From the NCBI RefSeq assembly GCF_001650405.1, contig NZ_LWCU01000053.1, positions 90,346-154,345 of the forward strand: DNA of 64,000 nucleotides, written 5' to 3'. Positions 45,350 through 52,580 of the stretch are shown here, in pieces (the stretch's first letter is position 1; every line of letters begins with the position of its first letter). The position numbers and the translations under genes were made by a program. The notes below the pieces were generated by a model. It ran no database searches. It saw only the letters and a program-made list of their open reading frames with translations, and was not told the DNA's origin. This stretch comes from Microbacterium sp. H83 (GTDB lineage: Bacteria; Actinomycetota; Actinomycetes; Actinomycetales; Microbacteriaceae).

Positions 45350-45694
45350 TCACGCGCCTCGGTCGACCGCGCCCCCGAAGTAGACCTCGACCGTGTGCAC
45401 GGCGCCGTCGCGCACCTCGAGCGCCTCGACGTTCCGGTACCGGGTGCCGTCGACCACGTACTCGTAGCGATGGAGCACGAGGCCGTCGACCTCGATGAGC
45501 TGCAGAGTGGTCGCCGGGGCGTCGAAATGGCCGGCGGTCGGGAAGCAGATCCGTAGCCAGGCGTCCCGGTCGAGGTGATCGTCCTGCGGGCTGGTGAAGT
45601 CGAAGTCGTCGGCCATCAACCGCTCTGCAGCACCGCGATCCTGCTCGCGGAAAGCCCTCATGAAGTCCTGCACGACTGCGGTGGCGGCGCTCAT
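45350..45694 (-). CDS. SnoaL/NTF2-like fold protein
   Basis: A 114-residue protein with the cone-shaped SnoaL/NTF2 pattern: an N-terminal helix VVQDFMRAFREQDRGAAERLMADDF, then strands such as VHTVEVYFGG at the end. Family members act as isomerases, cyclases, binding proteins or immunity factors, so the function is open. TAGGCT (45701-45706) lies exactly 6 nt before the ATG. Confidence 0.82.
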   Translation of the reverse strand: MSAATAVVQDFMRAFREQDRGAAERLMADDFDFTSPQDDHLDRDAWLRICFPTAGHFDAPATTLQLIEVDGLVLHRYEYVVDGTRYRNVEALEVRDGAVHTVEVYFGGAVDRGA

Positions 45695-45731
45695 GGCGCG
45701 AGCCTACGCCGGTGACGACGGCGCCGGGTGC

Positions 45732-46427
45732 TCAGTCGTCGCGGAGGGCTTCGGTCACCGCGGCCTCGACGTGCAGTGCGGTCGTCGGGAACACGGGGAC
45801 CGCGGCGTCGTCCGCAGACACCAGGAGCTCGATCTCGGTGCAGCCCAGGATGATGCCTTCCGCGCCGGCGGCGACCAGGCGGTCGATGACCTCCGTGAAC
45901 CGCCGGCGCGACTCGTCGCGGATCACGCCGTGCACGAGCTCGTCGTAGATGATCGAGTGCACGGCACGCCGGTCCTCGGCATCCGGGATCAGCGTGCGGA
46001 TGCCGTGCGCGGCGAGCCGCTCCGCGTAGAACGGCTGCTCCATCGTGAACGCCGTCCCGAGGAGTCCGACGGTCGTCAGTCCCGCGGAGGTGACGGCCGA
46101 GGCGGCGACGTCGGCGATGTGCAGGAACGGGATGCCGACGGCATCCCGGATCCGATCCGCCACGAGGTGCATCGTGTTCGTGCACAGGACCAGCAGCTCG
46201 GCGCCGGCGCTCTCGAGTGCTGCCGCGCGGTCTGCGAGCAGCTGCCCTGCGGCGTCCCAGTCGCCGCGCGCCTGCAGGGCCTCGATCTCGGCGAAGTCCA
46301 CCGAGTCGAGCACGATCTTCGCCGAATGGTGACCGCCGAGCAGCTCTCCCACGCGCTGATTCGCGAGGCGGTACCACTCGAGCGACGATTCCCAGCTCAT
46401 GCCGCCGAGCACTCCGATGGTCTTCAT
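45732..46427 (-). CDS. Aspartate/glutamate racemase family protein
   Basis: A 231-residue PLP-independent racemase. It begins MKTIGVLGGMSWESS, a hallmark of the RacX/YgeA-like group. The two catalytic Cys are in VLCTNTMH and ILGCTEIE. It could make a D-amino acid or act on another amino acid. The ATG at 46427 has a GGAGAG ribosome site, so the longer upstream frame is not needed. Confidence 0.92.
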   Translation of the reverse strand: MKTIGVLGGMSWESSLEWYRLANQRVGELLGGHHSAKIVLDSVDFAEIEALQARGDWDAAGQLLADRAAALESAGAELLVLCTNTMHLVADRIRDAVGIPFLHIADVAASAVTSAGLTTVGLLGTAFTMEQPFYAERLAAHGIRTLIPDAEDRRAVHSIIYDELVHGVIRDESRRRFTEVIDRLVAAGAEGIILGCTEIELLVSADDAAVPVFPTTALHVEAAVTEALRDD

Positions 46428-46647
46428 GTTCCGCTCTCCCGAGTCCGCTCGATCCCCGCCGAGCGAGACCAGGGTACCGGTCACCGCGTCTCGGACGGAG
46501 GAAGCCGGACACCGGACGGCGACATGCTCGTGTTCCACGGCTGGGACGACCTCTTCATCTACCGCGGACTCGTCGCGCTCCCGCTCGAGTGGGACGGCAG
46601 CACCCCGTCGGTCCGACTCCCGGGGGCCGACCGCTGGCGCCTGATCG
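46428..46647. other. Intergenic stretch with a protein-like open frame
   Basis: Between the racemase start and the MarR stop the plus strand holds an ATG (46524) followed by about 42 residues that look protein-like (MLVFHGWDDLFIYRGL and further), then runs into the antisense of the MarR gene. A 7-bp hairpin (46638-46644 with 46648-46654) lies at the MarR end. It may be the remnant of a lost gene. Confidence 0.3.
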
Positions 46648-47097
46648 TCAGGCGTCCACGACGGCGCCCTGCAGCGCGTGCACGACCGGTGCGAGCTCGG
46701 GCTGCTCGACCGCGTCGCCGAGGGTGCGCTCGAGCGCTTCGTCGTGGATCGGGTGCGCCCGTTCGAACAGCTCCTGTCCGGCGGGAGTGAGCTCGGTGTA
46801 GATGCCGCGCCGGTCGTCGGCGCAGAGGATGCGGGTCAGCAGCCCCCTGTCTTCGAGGCGCGTGACGAGCCGTGTCGTCGCACTCGGGCTCAATGCCGTC
46901 GCGCGGGCGAGCTGCTGCATCCGCATGTGCCACCCGTCCTGTCGGCTGAGCGCATCGAGCACGGTGTACTCGACGACCGAGAGGCCGACCGAGGCGCCCA
47001 GCGCCCGTTCGAGCTCCGCCTCGATGATGCCGTGGAGCGCGGCCAGGGTGCGCCACCCGCGGGCGCGGATCTCGACGGCGTCGTCCGAGATGCCCAT
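46648..47097 (-). CDS. MarR family transcriptional regulator
   Basis: A 149-residue winged-helix regulator. Key segments are GLSVVEYTVLDALSRQDG, QQLARATALSPSATTRLVTRLEDRGLL (recognition helix) and the wing CADDRRGIYTELTPAG. It most likely represses the divergent efflux pump gene and itself through the dyad in the 113-bp gap. The ATG at 47097 has GGAGGT upstream; the longer frame reads through the operator. Confidence 0.93.
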   Translation of the reverse strand: MGISDDAVEIRARGWRTLAALHGIIEAELERALGASVGLSVVEYTVLDALSRQDGWHMRMQQLARATALSPSATTRLVTRLEDRGLLTRILCADDRRGIYTELTPAGQELFERAHPIHDEALERTLGDAVEQPELAPVVHALQGAVVDA

Positions 47098-47108
47098 GCT
47101 GACCTCCG

Positions 47109-47186
47109 AAGTAGTTGCTTGCGCGGGATAATTGCGTGTGCAATGATTATCCCTCGTGACGCAATATACCGCGTCTGCAACTACTT
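47109..47186. promoter_or_regulatory. Dyad-rich operator region between marR and the efflux gene
   Basis: Three nested symmetries are seen: AAGTAGTTGC (47109-47118) with its exact inverse at 47177-47186; GGGATAAT (47125-47132) with ATTATCCC (47146-47153); and ATTGC-GTGT-GCAAT (47131-47144). The last has the size and spacing of a MarR operator. TTGC/GCAA half sites recur at both ends. Confidence 0.65.
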
Positions 47187-47210
47187 TACCAGAGGACCTC
47201 GGAGCACACC

Positions 47211-48397
47211 ATGCCACTCGGACTCATCGCACTCGCCATCGGCGCCTTCGGGATCGGACTCACCGAGTTCGTGATCATGGGTCTCCTCCCGGACGTCGCC
47301 GCGGACTTCGCGGTCACGGAGGCCACCGCCGGATGGCTGATCTCCGGCTACGCGCTGAGCGTCGTCGTGGGCGCGCTGGGTCTCACCGCGGCGACGACGC
47401 GACTGCCGCGCAAGCCGGTGCTGCTGGGACTCGTCGTGCTCTTCATCGCGGGCAACGCGCTCACCGCCCTCGCCCCCGATTACACGGTCGCCATGGCCGG
47501 TCGGGTCATCGCCGCCCTGTGTCACGGCGCGTTCTTCGGCATCGGCTCGGTCGTCGCCGCCGAGCTCGTGGCGCCGGAGAAGAAGGCCCGCGCGATCGCC
47601 ATCATGTTCACCGGCCTCACCGCCGCCAACGTCTTCGGCGTGCCCTTCGGCACCTTCCTCGGTCAGCAGTTCGGCTGGCGCTCGACGTTCTGGGTGATCT
47701 CGGCGATCGGCGTCGCCGCCTTCGTCGGCATCGCGCTCCTCGTCTCCGCTCCCCGTGCCGCAGCGGAGCAGGTGAGCCTGCGGAGCGAGCTCCGCGCCTT
47801 CCGCTCTCTGCAGGTGTGGCTGTCGCTGATCGTGACCGCCCTCGCCTTCGGGGGCATGTTCGGCGCGTTCACCTACATCGCGTACACCCTCACCGCGGTG
47901 TCCGGCTTCGCCGAGACGACCGTGCCGTGGCTGCTCGTGCTCTTCGGCGTCGGGCTCGTCGCCGGCAATTGGATAGGCGGCCGTCTCGCCGATCGCTCGA
48001 TCGATCGCACCCTGCTCGTCTTCATCGCCGCGCTGGTCGTCGTGCTCGTCGGCTTCGGTCTCCTGGCCGGGTCGCAGCCCGCGACGATCGCGATCCTCGT
48101 GCTCATGGGAGCTTTCGGCTTCGGCACCGTCCCGGGACTGCAGAGCCGCATCATGCACTACGCGGGGGAGCGCCGACACTCGCCTCGGGGGCCAACATCG
48201 GAGCCTTCAACGTCGGCAACGCCCTCGGCGCGTGGGCCGGAGGACTCGGCATCGCCGCGGGCCTCGGATACGTGTCCCCGATCTGGATCGGCGCAGCCAT
48301 CACGGCATCCGCTCTCGTGGTGATGACCATCGCGGTCGTCCTCGCCCGGCGACCCGTCGCGTCGCCGACCGAGTCCCTGCAGACCGCTGGCGTCTGA
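47211..48397 (+). pseudogene. MFS efflux transporter (CmlR/AraJ-like) broken by a frameshift
   Basis: The first frame codes about 318 residues of a DHA1-type drug/sugar efflux protein (LTEFVIMGLLPDVAADF, then ten helices up to IMHYAG). Near 48165-48170, in a G-rich run, the frame breaks. The expected continuation APTLASGANIGAFNVGNALG and the last two helices are read in the next frame down to 48397, so one base appears to be missing. The unshifted frame ends with an unrelated tail at 48323. This is either a real inactivating mutation or a sequencing error. Confidence 0.85.
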
Positions 48398-48412
48398 GCG
48401 TCCGCTGGAGCG

Positions 48413-48781
48413 TCAGCCGAAGCGCTCGTTGACCTGCGGGTCGAAGAGGCGGTAACCCAGAGAGTGCATCACGTCGATGATGGCGTTGAAGTCTTCGCCG
48501 TCCTCGATGCCGTAGCCGTCGAACCTGGCGTGCTGAGGGTGGATGTTGACGTCGAATGCCGGCGAACCGTCCGGATCCGCGCCCGGCGGCTGGAGGATGA
48601 ACTGGTGGTCGCGTCTCTCGCCGGATCGCGTCCAGCCCGAGAGTTTCGTCGCCAGTGCGTCGACCAGCTGATCGGCGTCGACGTCGCGAACGCCGACGAT
48701 CGTCTCAGCATCGAGCCTGCGGTATGTCTCGAGCGGATCGAGGTCGTCCCCGCCCGCCCAGAAGGTCAGTTCATAGCCCAT
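48413..48781 (-). CDS. Conserved protein of unknown function
   Basis: A 122-residue soluble protein starting MGYELTFWAGGDD, with an acidic middle and RFDGYGIEDGEDFNAIIDVM near the C-terminus. The pattern suggests an alpha/beta fold, but I do not recognise the family. ATG 48781 is chosen by the look of the N-terminus; an in-frame GTG at 48805 is possible. Confidence 0.65.
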   Translation of the reverse strand: MGYELTFWAGGDDLDPLETYRRLDAETIVGVRDVDADQLVDALATKLSGWTRSGERRDHQFILQPPGADPDGSPAFDVNIHPQHARFDGYGIEDGEDFNAIIDVMHSLGYRLFDPQVNERFG

Positions 48782-48833
48782 GCGGAGATCATGACCGATC
48801 ACCACCGGTATGGCAGTCCCGTGCGGGCGTGGT

Positions 48834-49652
48834 CTACTGCGCCCGCATGAAGGCCTCGGCGGCCGCGACCTGCTCGTCGGAGGGGCGGATGCCGGTGTAG
48901 AGAACGAACTGCTCGAGGGCCTGGAGGGTCGCCACCTCGGCTCCGGTGATCACGGTCTTTCCCTCGGCGCGGCCGGCCCTGATCAACGGGGTCTCGGCCG
49001 GCAGGGCGACGACGTCGAACACGACGGATGCCGCGGAGATCTGCTCCTCGGAGAACGACACGGCGTGCTCATCGGCGCCGCCGGCCATCCCGATCGGAGT
49101 GATGTTCACGATGATGTCGGCGGTGGCGTCCCCCGCATCCGCGATCCAGGCGAAGCCGTAGAGGTCGGCCAGCGCGCGTCCGCGGTCCTCGTTCCGCGCG
49201 ACGATCGTCACTCGTGCGAAGCCGGCGTCGCGGAATGCGGCCGCCGTGGCCTTCGCCATCCCTCCCGATCCGCGCAGCAGCACGGAGGCGGCCGGGTCGA
49301 GGCCGTTGCGCTCGATCAGCTGGGCGATCGCGCTGTAGTCGGTGTTGTGCGCGGTGAGCACGCCGTCGTCGTTCACGATCGTGTTGACGGAGTCGATCGC
49401 CGATGCGGATGCGTCCATGCGATCGACGAGCGCGATGACGTCCTCTTTATAGGGCATCGAGATCGCGCAGCCGCGGATGCCGAGTCCGCGCACGCCGGCG
49501 ATCGCCTGGCCGAGGTCGGTGGGTGCGAACGCCTTGTAGATCCAGTTGAGGTCCAGCGCCTCGTAGAGGAAGTTGTGGAAGCGCGTGCCGTTGTTGCTCG
49601 GCCGGGCCGAGAGCGAGATGCACAGCGTCATGTCCTTGTTCAGCATGGTCAC
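48834..49652 (-). CDS. aroE: Shikimate dehydrogenase family protein
   Basis: A 272-residue AroE-like enzyme. The substrate-site Lys is in SMPYKEDV and the Asp in HNTDYSAI; the cofactor loop is RGSGGMAKATAAAF, followed by VTIVARNEDRG. The first 15 residues vary from standard AroE (SLSARPSNNGTRFHN), which suggests the SdhL/quinate-like paralogue group rather than the housekeeping enzyme. GTG 49652 has TAGCCT (49659-49664) 6 nt upstream. It stands alone, away from other aromatic pathway genes. Confidence 0.88.
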   Translation of the reverse strand: MTMLNKDMTLCISLSARPSNNGTRFHNFLYEALDLNWIYKAFAPTDLGQAIAGVRGLGIRGCAISMPYKEDVIALVDRMDASASAIDSVNTIVNDDGVLTAHNTDYSAIAQLIERNGLDPAASVLLRGSGGMAKATAAAFRDAGFARVTIVARNEDRGRALADLYGFAWIADAGDATADIIVNITPIGMAGGADEHAVSFSEEQISAASVVFDVVALPAETPLIRAGRAEGKTVITGAEVATLQALEQFVLYTGIRPSDEQVAAAEAFMRAQ

Positions 49653-49753
49653 GCTCTCAGGCTACTCGGGCGCCCGCGTCGCCCGGCGTCGGCCGACGGA
49701 CGTCGTCGCGGACCCCCATGGCGCGATCACGGCGGCTCCCCTAGTGTGAAGGT

Positions 49754-49908
49754 GCATGCACAGGGGATTGATCGTCTCCGTCTACCCCAGACGACGGGCT
49801 GCCTTCCCCAGAGGCAAAGGCGATCCGTGCATGCGATTGGGCCCCCTCGAGTCGCTCAGTCCCCACTGGGCCGCTCGAGGGGGCCGCTATCTCGCGGCTT
49901 TTCGCACA
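49754..49908 (+). ncRNA. Small RNA resembling the actinobacterial 6C RNA
   Basis: A -10 box TAGTGT (49742-49747) lies 6 nt upstream. An 8-bp outer stem (49754-49761 with 49827-49834) and a 5-bp inner stem (49770-49774 with 49821-49825) enclose two hairpins with C-rich loops: 49779-49793 (loop ACCCC) and 49800-49816 (loop containing CCCC). A 12-bp terminator hairpin and a T-rich tail follow. Paired C-rich loops plus a terminator are the features of 6C RNA. The assignment rests on this fold, not on a database match. Confidence 0.55.
49840..49885 (+). terminator. Terminator of the small RNA
   Basis: A perfect 12-bp stem (49840-49851 with 49874-49885) has an inner CAGT/ACTG pairing in the loop. 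CTTTT and CATTTTT runs follow within 25 nt. Confidence 0.75.
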
Positions 49909-49917
49909 TTTTTCGAC

Positions 49918-49941
49918 TTTGTCCCCCAAATGGGGGACAAA
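49918..49941. promoter_or_regulatory. 24-bp palindrome upstream of cspA
   Basis: Two 11-bp arms (TTTGTCCCCCA and its exact inverse) flank a 2-bp centre. The loop is too short for a good RNA hairpin, so a protein-binding operator is more likely. It lies about 265 bp before the cspA start. Confidence 0.5.
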
Positions 49942-50205
49942 AGGCCCGCGGAGGGGTTACGCTGGTATCTGACGCACCCTCCGGTCGTCTTCGGCCCTCA
50001 TCGCTCCCCCCGCGGTGAGGGCCACACCATTTCCCGGAGCATCGCCTCCGCCGCCCGTCGTGACCGTGTGTGTCGCGGTATGACCGCTCATGCAACATTT
50101 GGGTTACGGGCCGAATCCGGGATTTCCACGCGGCGCGTGCTCCACTAGCGTGGGTCTCGTCGGTGCTACCTGCGTCGGCTTCTTTCTCAGCAGAACAGGC
50201 AGTAC

Positions 50206-50412
50206 ATGAGCACCCAGGGCACGGTCAAGTGGTTCAACTCGGAGAAGGGCTTCGGCTTCATCTCCCCCGACGACGGCGGCGCTGACGTCTTCGCGCACTA
50301 CTCCGCCATCCAGTCATCCGGCTACCGCTCTCTCGAAGAGAACCAGCGGGTCGAGTTCGACGTCGCGCAGGGCCCCAAGGGCCTGCAGGCCGAGAACATC
50401 CGTCCGGTCTGA
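50206..50412 (+). CDS. cspA: Cold-shock protein
   Basis: A 68-residue OB-fold protein with both RNA-binding motifs, KGFGFI (RNP1) and VFAHYS (RNP2). It binds single-stranded RNA or DNA and acts as an RNA chaperone. A TAGCGT box about 55 bp upstream would give a leader of roughly 45 nt, so unlike many neighbours this gene is leadered. Two Gln residues near the N-terminus and SSGYRSL are typical of actinobacterial CspA. Confidence 0.97.
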   Translation: MSTQGTVKWFNSEKGFGFISPDDGGADVFAHYSAIQSSGYRSLEENQRVEFDVAQGPKGLQAENIRPV

Positions 50413-50420
50413 CGCAGGAC

Positions 50421-50607
50421 GAACTCCGAACTCCCCGACCGGGGGTCCGCACCCGTGCGGCCTTCCGGCGGGGAGTTCTGTGCGTCCGGGGGCACGTGAG
50501 GGGCGAAGGACTCCGCGTCGGGGCACCGTGATGGGCGGAGAACTCCGCGTCGGGCGGATGCTCGGCGCGGGCGCCTCCGCCCGTCGGGGAGAACTCCGCC
50601 CGACGGG
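50421..50607. repeat. Short GAACTCC repeats between cspA and the HAD gene
   Basis: The motif GAACTCC or a close variant recurs five times (near 50421, 50428, 50509, 50539 and 50590), three times followed by GCGTCGGG or GCCCGACGGG. A 9-bp inverted repeat (50580-50588 with 50599-50607) holds the last copy and may terminate the HAD gene. Confidence 0.5.
50428..50478 (+). terminator. Hairpin after cspA
   Basis: GAACTCCCCG (50428-50437) pairs with CGGGGAGTTC (50469-50478) across a GC-rich loop that can fold further. It begins 16 bp after the cspA stop. Confidence 0.7.
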
Positions 50608-50617
50608 GTGAGAGGCG

Positions 50618-51283
50618 TCAGGCGAGGAGCAGTGCGCGGAGCTCGTCGACGGATGCGGCGCGGAATGCAGCCTCGTCGCCCTCGTCCGGGTTGCTGAAGC
50701 CCCACTCGACGAAGACCACGGGAACGCCGTTGGCGTTGCCTCCGGCCACGTCGTGATGACGATCGCCGACGAGCACGGGGCGGGAGACGTCGACGCCGTG
50801 TTCGGTCAGTCGACGCAGCGCCTCGGCGACGATGTCGGTCTTGGACGCGAGCGTCGCCTCATCGGGGGTCGCTCCCACCGTGGTGAGGAAGTACGGCCGC
50901 AGCCCGAAATGGTCGACGATGGCGTCGACCTGCATCTCCGGCTTGGAGCTCGCCGTCGCCTGCGGCACCCCGGCGGCGTGCAGGTCGCGGATGAGCTCGG
51001 GCACTCCCGGATAGGTGGCGACATCCGTCGTGTAGCCGTCGGCCTTGCCCAGGGTGCGATAGAACGAGACGGCCTCGGTGGCCTGCTCGGGCGTCATGCC
51101 GGCCTGCGTCTGGAAGGACTGGAACATCGGCGGACCGATCCAGTGCACCAGTTCCTCGCGGGTCGGCGCCGGGTGGCCGAAGTGGGTGAGCGCGACGTTC
51201 AGACGGCGGAGGATGCCGACCGAGGCGTCGATGATCGTGCCGTCGACGTCCCACAGCACGCAGGAATAGGGGGATTCAGCCAT
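50618..51283 (-). CDS. HAD family phosphatase, phosphoglycolate phosphatase-like
   Basis: A 221-residue haloacid dehalogenase hydrolase. Motif I is WDVDGTIID (nucleophile and acid Asp), motif II is the Ser of ATASSKPE, and motif III/IV is VGDRHHDVAGGNANG. The alpha-helical cap between about 18 and 85 is of the Gph type. It removes phosphate from a small molecule such as phosphoglycolate or a sugar phosphate. TAGGCT lies 7 nt before the ATG. Confidence 0.93.
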   Translation of the reverse strand: MAESPYSCVLWDVDGTIIDASVGILRRLNVALTHFGHPAPTREELVHWIGPPMFQSFQTQAGMTPEQATEAVSFYRTLGKADGYTTDVATYPGVPELIRDLHAAGVPQATASSKPEMQVDAIVDHFGLRPYFLTTVGATPDEATLASKTDIVAEALRRLTEHGVDVSRPVLVGDRHHDVAGGNANGVPVVFVEWGFSNPDEGDEAAFRAASVDELRALLLA

Positions 51284-51433
51284 GCTTTCCAGCCTATGGG
51301 CACATCTCCTGCACCGATTCCGCGGCCGGGCTCTCCTGCACCGATTCCGGATGCCGACGCGGGGATTCCGGGATGCCGGATTCGAGGTCGCTAGCGTCGT
51401 GACATCGCCGTGTTCGTCGAGAAGGATGGGGGC

Positions 51434-51835
51434 ATGTTCGTGTCGGTGGAGATGATGACAGTGATCGGCTGCGCGGTCTCGATCATCGTCGCGTTCGTGA
51501 GCGCCTGCGGCTGGTTCCTCACGCGGATGGACGCACGGTTCGGGGCTCTCGACGCCTCGATGGGAACTCGGTTCGCCGCTCAGGACGCACGGATGGAGGC
51601 CGGGTTCGCGGCTCAGGACGCGACGATGGACGCCCGGTTCGCCGCTCAGGACGCGGCGATGGAGGCCCGGTTCGCGGCTCAGGACGCACGGATGGAGGCC
51701 CGGTTCGCCGCCCAGGACACACGATTCGACCGGCTGGAGGATCGGTTGAGCGGCGTCGAGCACGAGTTGTCGGAGGTGAAGGTCGCGGTGGCGCGGCTCG
51801 AAGGTCCGCGGACACGACTCCTCACCTCCCGCTGA
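51434..51835 (+). CDS. Membrane-anchored coiled-coil protein with 11-residue repeats
   Basis: A 133-residue protein with an N-terminal membrane helix (MMTVIGCAVSIIVAFVSACGWFL) and then a hendecad coiled coil. The repeat RFAAQDARMEA occurs four times and once in part, encoded by 33-bp tandem units at 51569-51721. A heptad region (DRLEDRLSGVEHELSEVKVAVARLE) ends the protein. Similar small membrane coiled-coil proteins occur in actinobacteria with unknown role. A GTG 8 codons upstream (51410) is an alternative start. The repeats may vary in number between strains. Confidence 0.72.
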   Translation: MFVSVEMMTVIGCAVSIIVAFVSACGWFLTRMDARFGALDASMGTRFAAQDARMEAGFAAQDATMDARFAAQDAAMEARFAAQDARMEARFAAQDTRFDRLEDRLSGVEHELSEVKVAVARLEGPRTRLLTSR

Positions 51836-51838
51836 TCC

Positions 51839-52534
51839 TCAGAAGAGCCGGGGGATGCCCGACTCGATGCCCTTCATGTCGTCGTAGTCGAGCACGAGGC
51901 AGCGGATGCCGCGGTCCTCGGCGAGCACTCGCGCCTGGGGCTTGATCTCCTGTGCGGCGAACACGCCCTGCACCGGCGAGAGATGCGGATCGCGGCCCAG
52001 CAGCTCGAGGTAGCGCGTGAGCTGCTCGACGCCGTCGATGTCGCCGCGGCGCTTCACCTCGACGGCGATGGCGACGCCCGCGGCATCCCGCACGAGGAGG
52101 TCCACGGGCCCGATCGCCGTCGGGTACTCCCGGCGCACGAGGGTCGCGCCCTCGGCGATCAGATCGACCTGCTCGGCGAGCAGACGCTGCAGGTCGGCCT
52201 CGACGCCGTCCTTCTGCAGACCGGGATCGATGCCGAGGTCGTGGTTCGAGTCGTGCAGGATCTCGTAGATCTGCACCCGCAGAGCGTCACCGGTCTTCTT
52301 GTGCGTGACGCGCCAGACCTCGACGACGCCGGCGCTCGCCTCCTCCTCGCCCGGAACCTCGGGCGACAGCGAGCACGGCGGGCTCATCCAGTTCAGGGGC
52401 TTGTAGCTGCCGCCGTCGGAGTGCACGAGCAGACTGCCGTCTCCCTTGTGCACGAGCAGGCGCGTGGCGAGGGGGAGGTGGGCATTGAGCCGCCCGGTGT
52501 AATCCACGGAGCAGCGGGCGATGACGAGACGCAC
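51839..52534 (-). CDS. nucS: Mismatch-specific endonuclease NucS (EndoMS)
   Basis: A 231-residue protein that matches NucS over its full length: the start [16 protein letters not shown], the N-terminal DNA-binding domain, and the RecB-like nuclease core GPVDLLVRD then [23 protein letters not shown]. NucS cuts mismatched DNA and provides the mismatch repair that MutS/MutL lack in actinobacteria. GTG 52534 has TAGGCT (52541-52546) 6 nt upstream, which supports this start. Confidence 0.96.
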   Translation of the reverse strand: MRLVIARCSVDYTGRLNAHLPLATRLLVHKGDGSLLVHSDGGSYKPLNWMSPPCSLSPEVPGEEEASAGVVEVWRVTHKKTGDALRVQIYEILHDSNHDLGIDPGLQKDGVEADLQRLLAEQVDLIAEGATLVRREYPTAIGPVDLLVRDAAGVAIAVEVKRRGDIDGVEQLTRYLELLGRDPHLSPVQGVFAAQEIKPQARVLAEDRGIRCLVLDYDDMKGIESGIPRLF

Positions 52535-52580
52535 CCGTCGAGCCTACTTCGTCGGGCGACGTGCACTGACGGACCGCCGC

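Larger units (their letters stand above)
49653..50205. other. Long intergenic region with a structured RNA and palindromes
   Basis: These 553 bases hold no convincing protein gene. They contain a putative 6C-like RNA with a terminator (49754-49908), a near-perfect 24-bp palindrome (49918-49941), and the promoter and leader of cspA. The plus-strand frame from 49756 overlaps the RNA structures and has no protein-like composition. Confidence 0.7.

Noticed and set aside
46824..47205. A longer MarR start at 47217
   Set aside because: It would place the N-terminus across the operator and the divergent promoter; ATG 47097 has a good ribosome site and matches the family start.
49756..50148. A 130-codon plus-strand frame with a -10 box nearby
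   Set aside because: It runs through paired RNA stems, a terminator and a 24-bp palindrome and has no protein-like pattern, so a small RNA explains the region better.
51569..51721. Regular 33-bp repeats as a possible CRISPR array
   Set aside because: There are no spacers between units, the units stay in frame and encode a coiled coil, and no cas genes are present.
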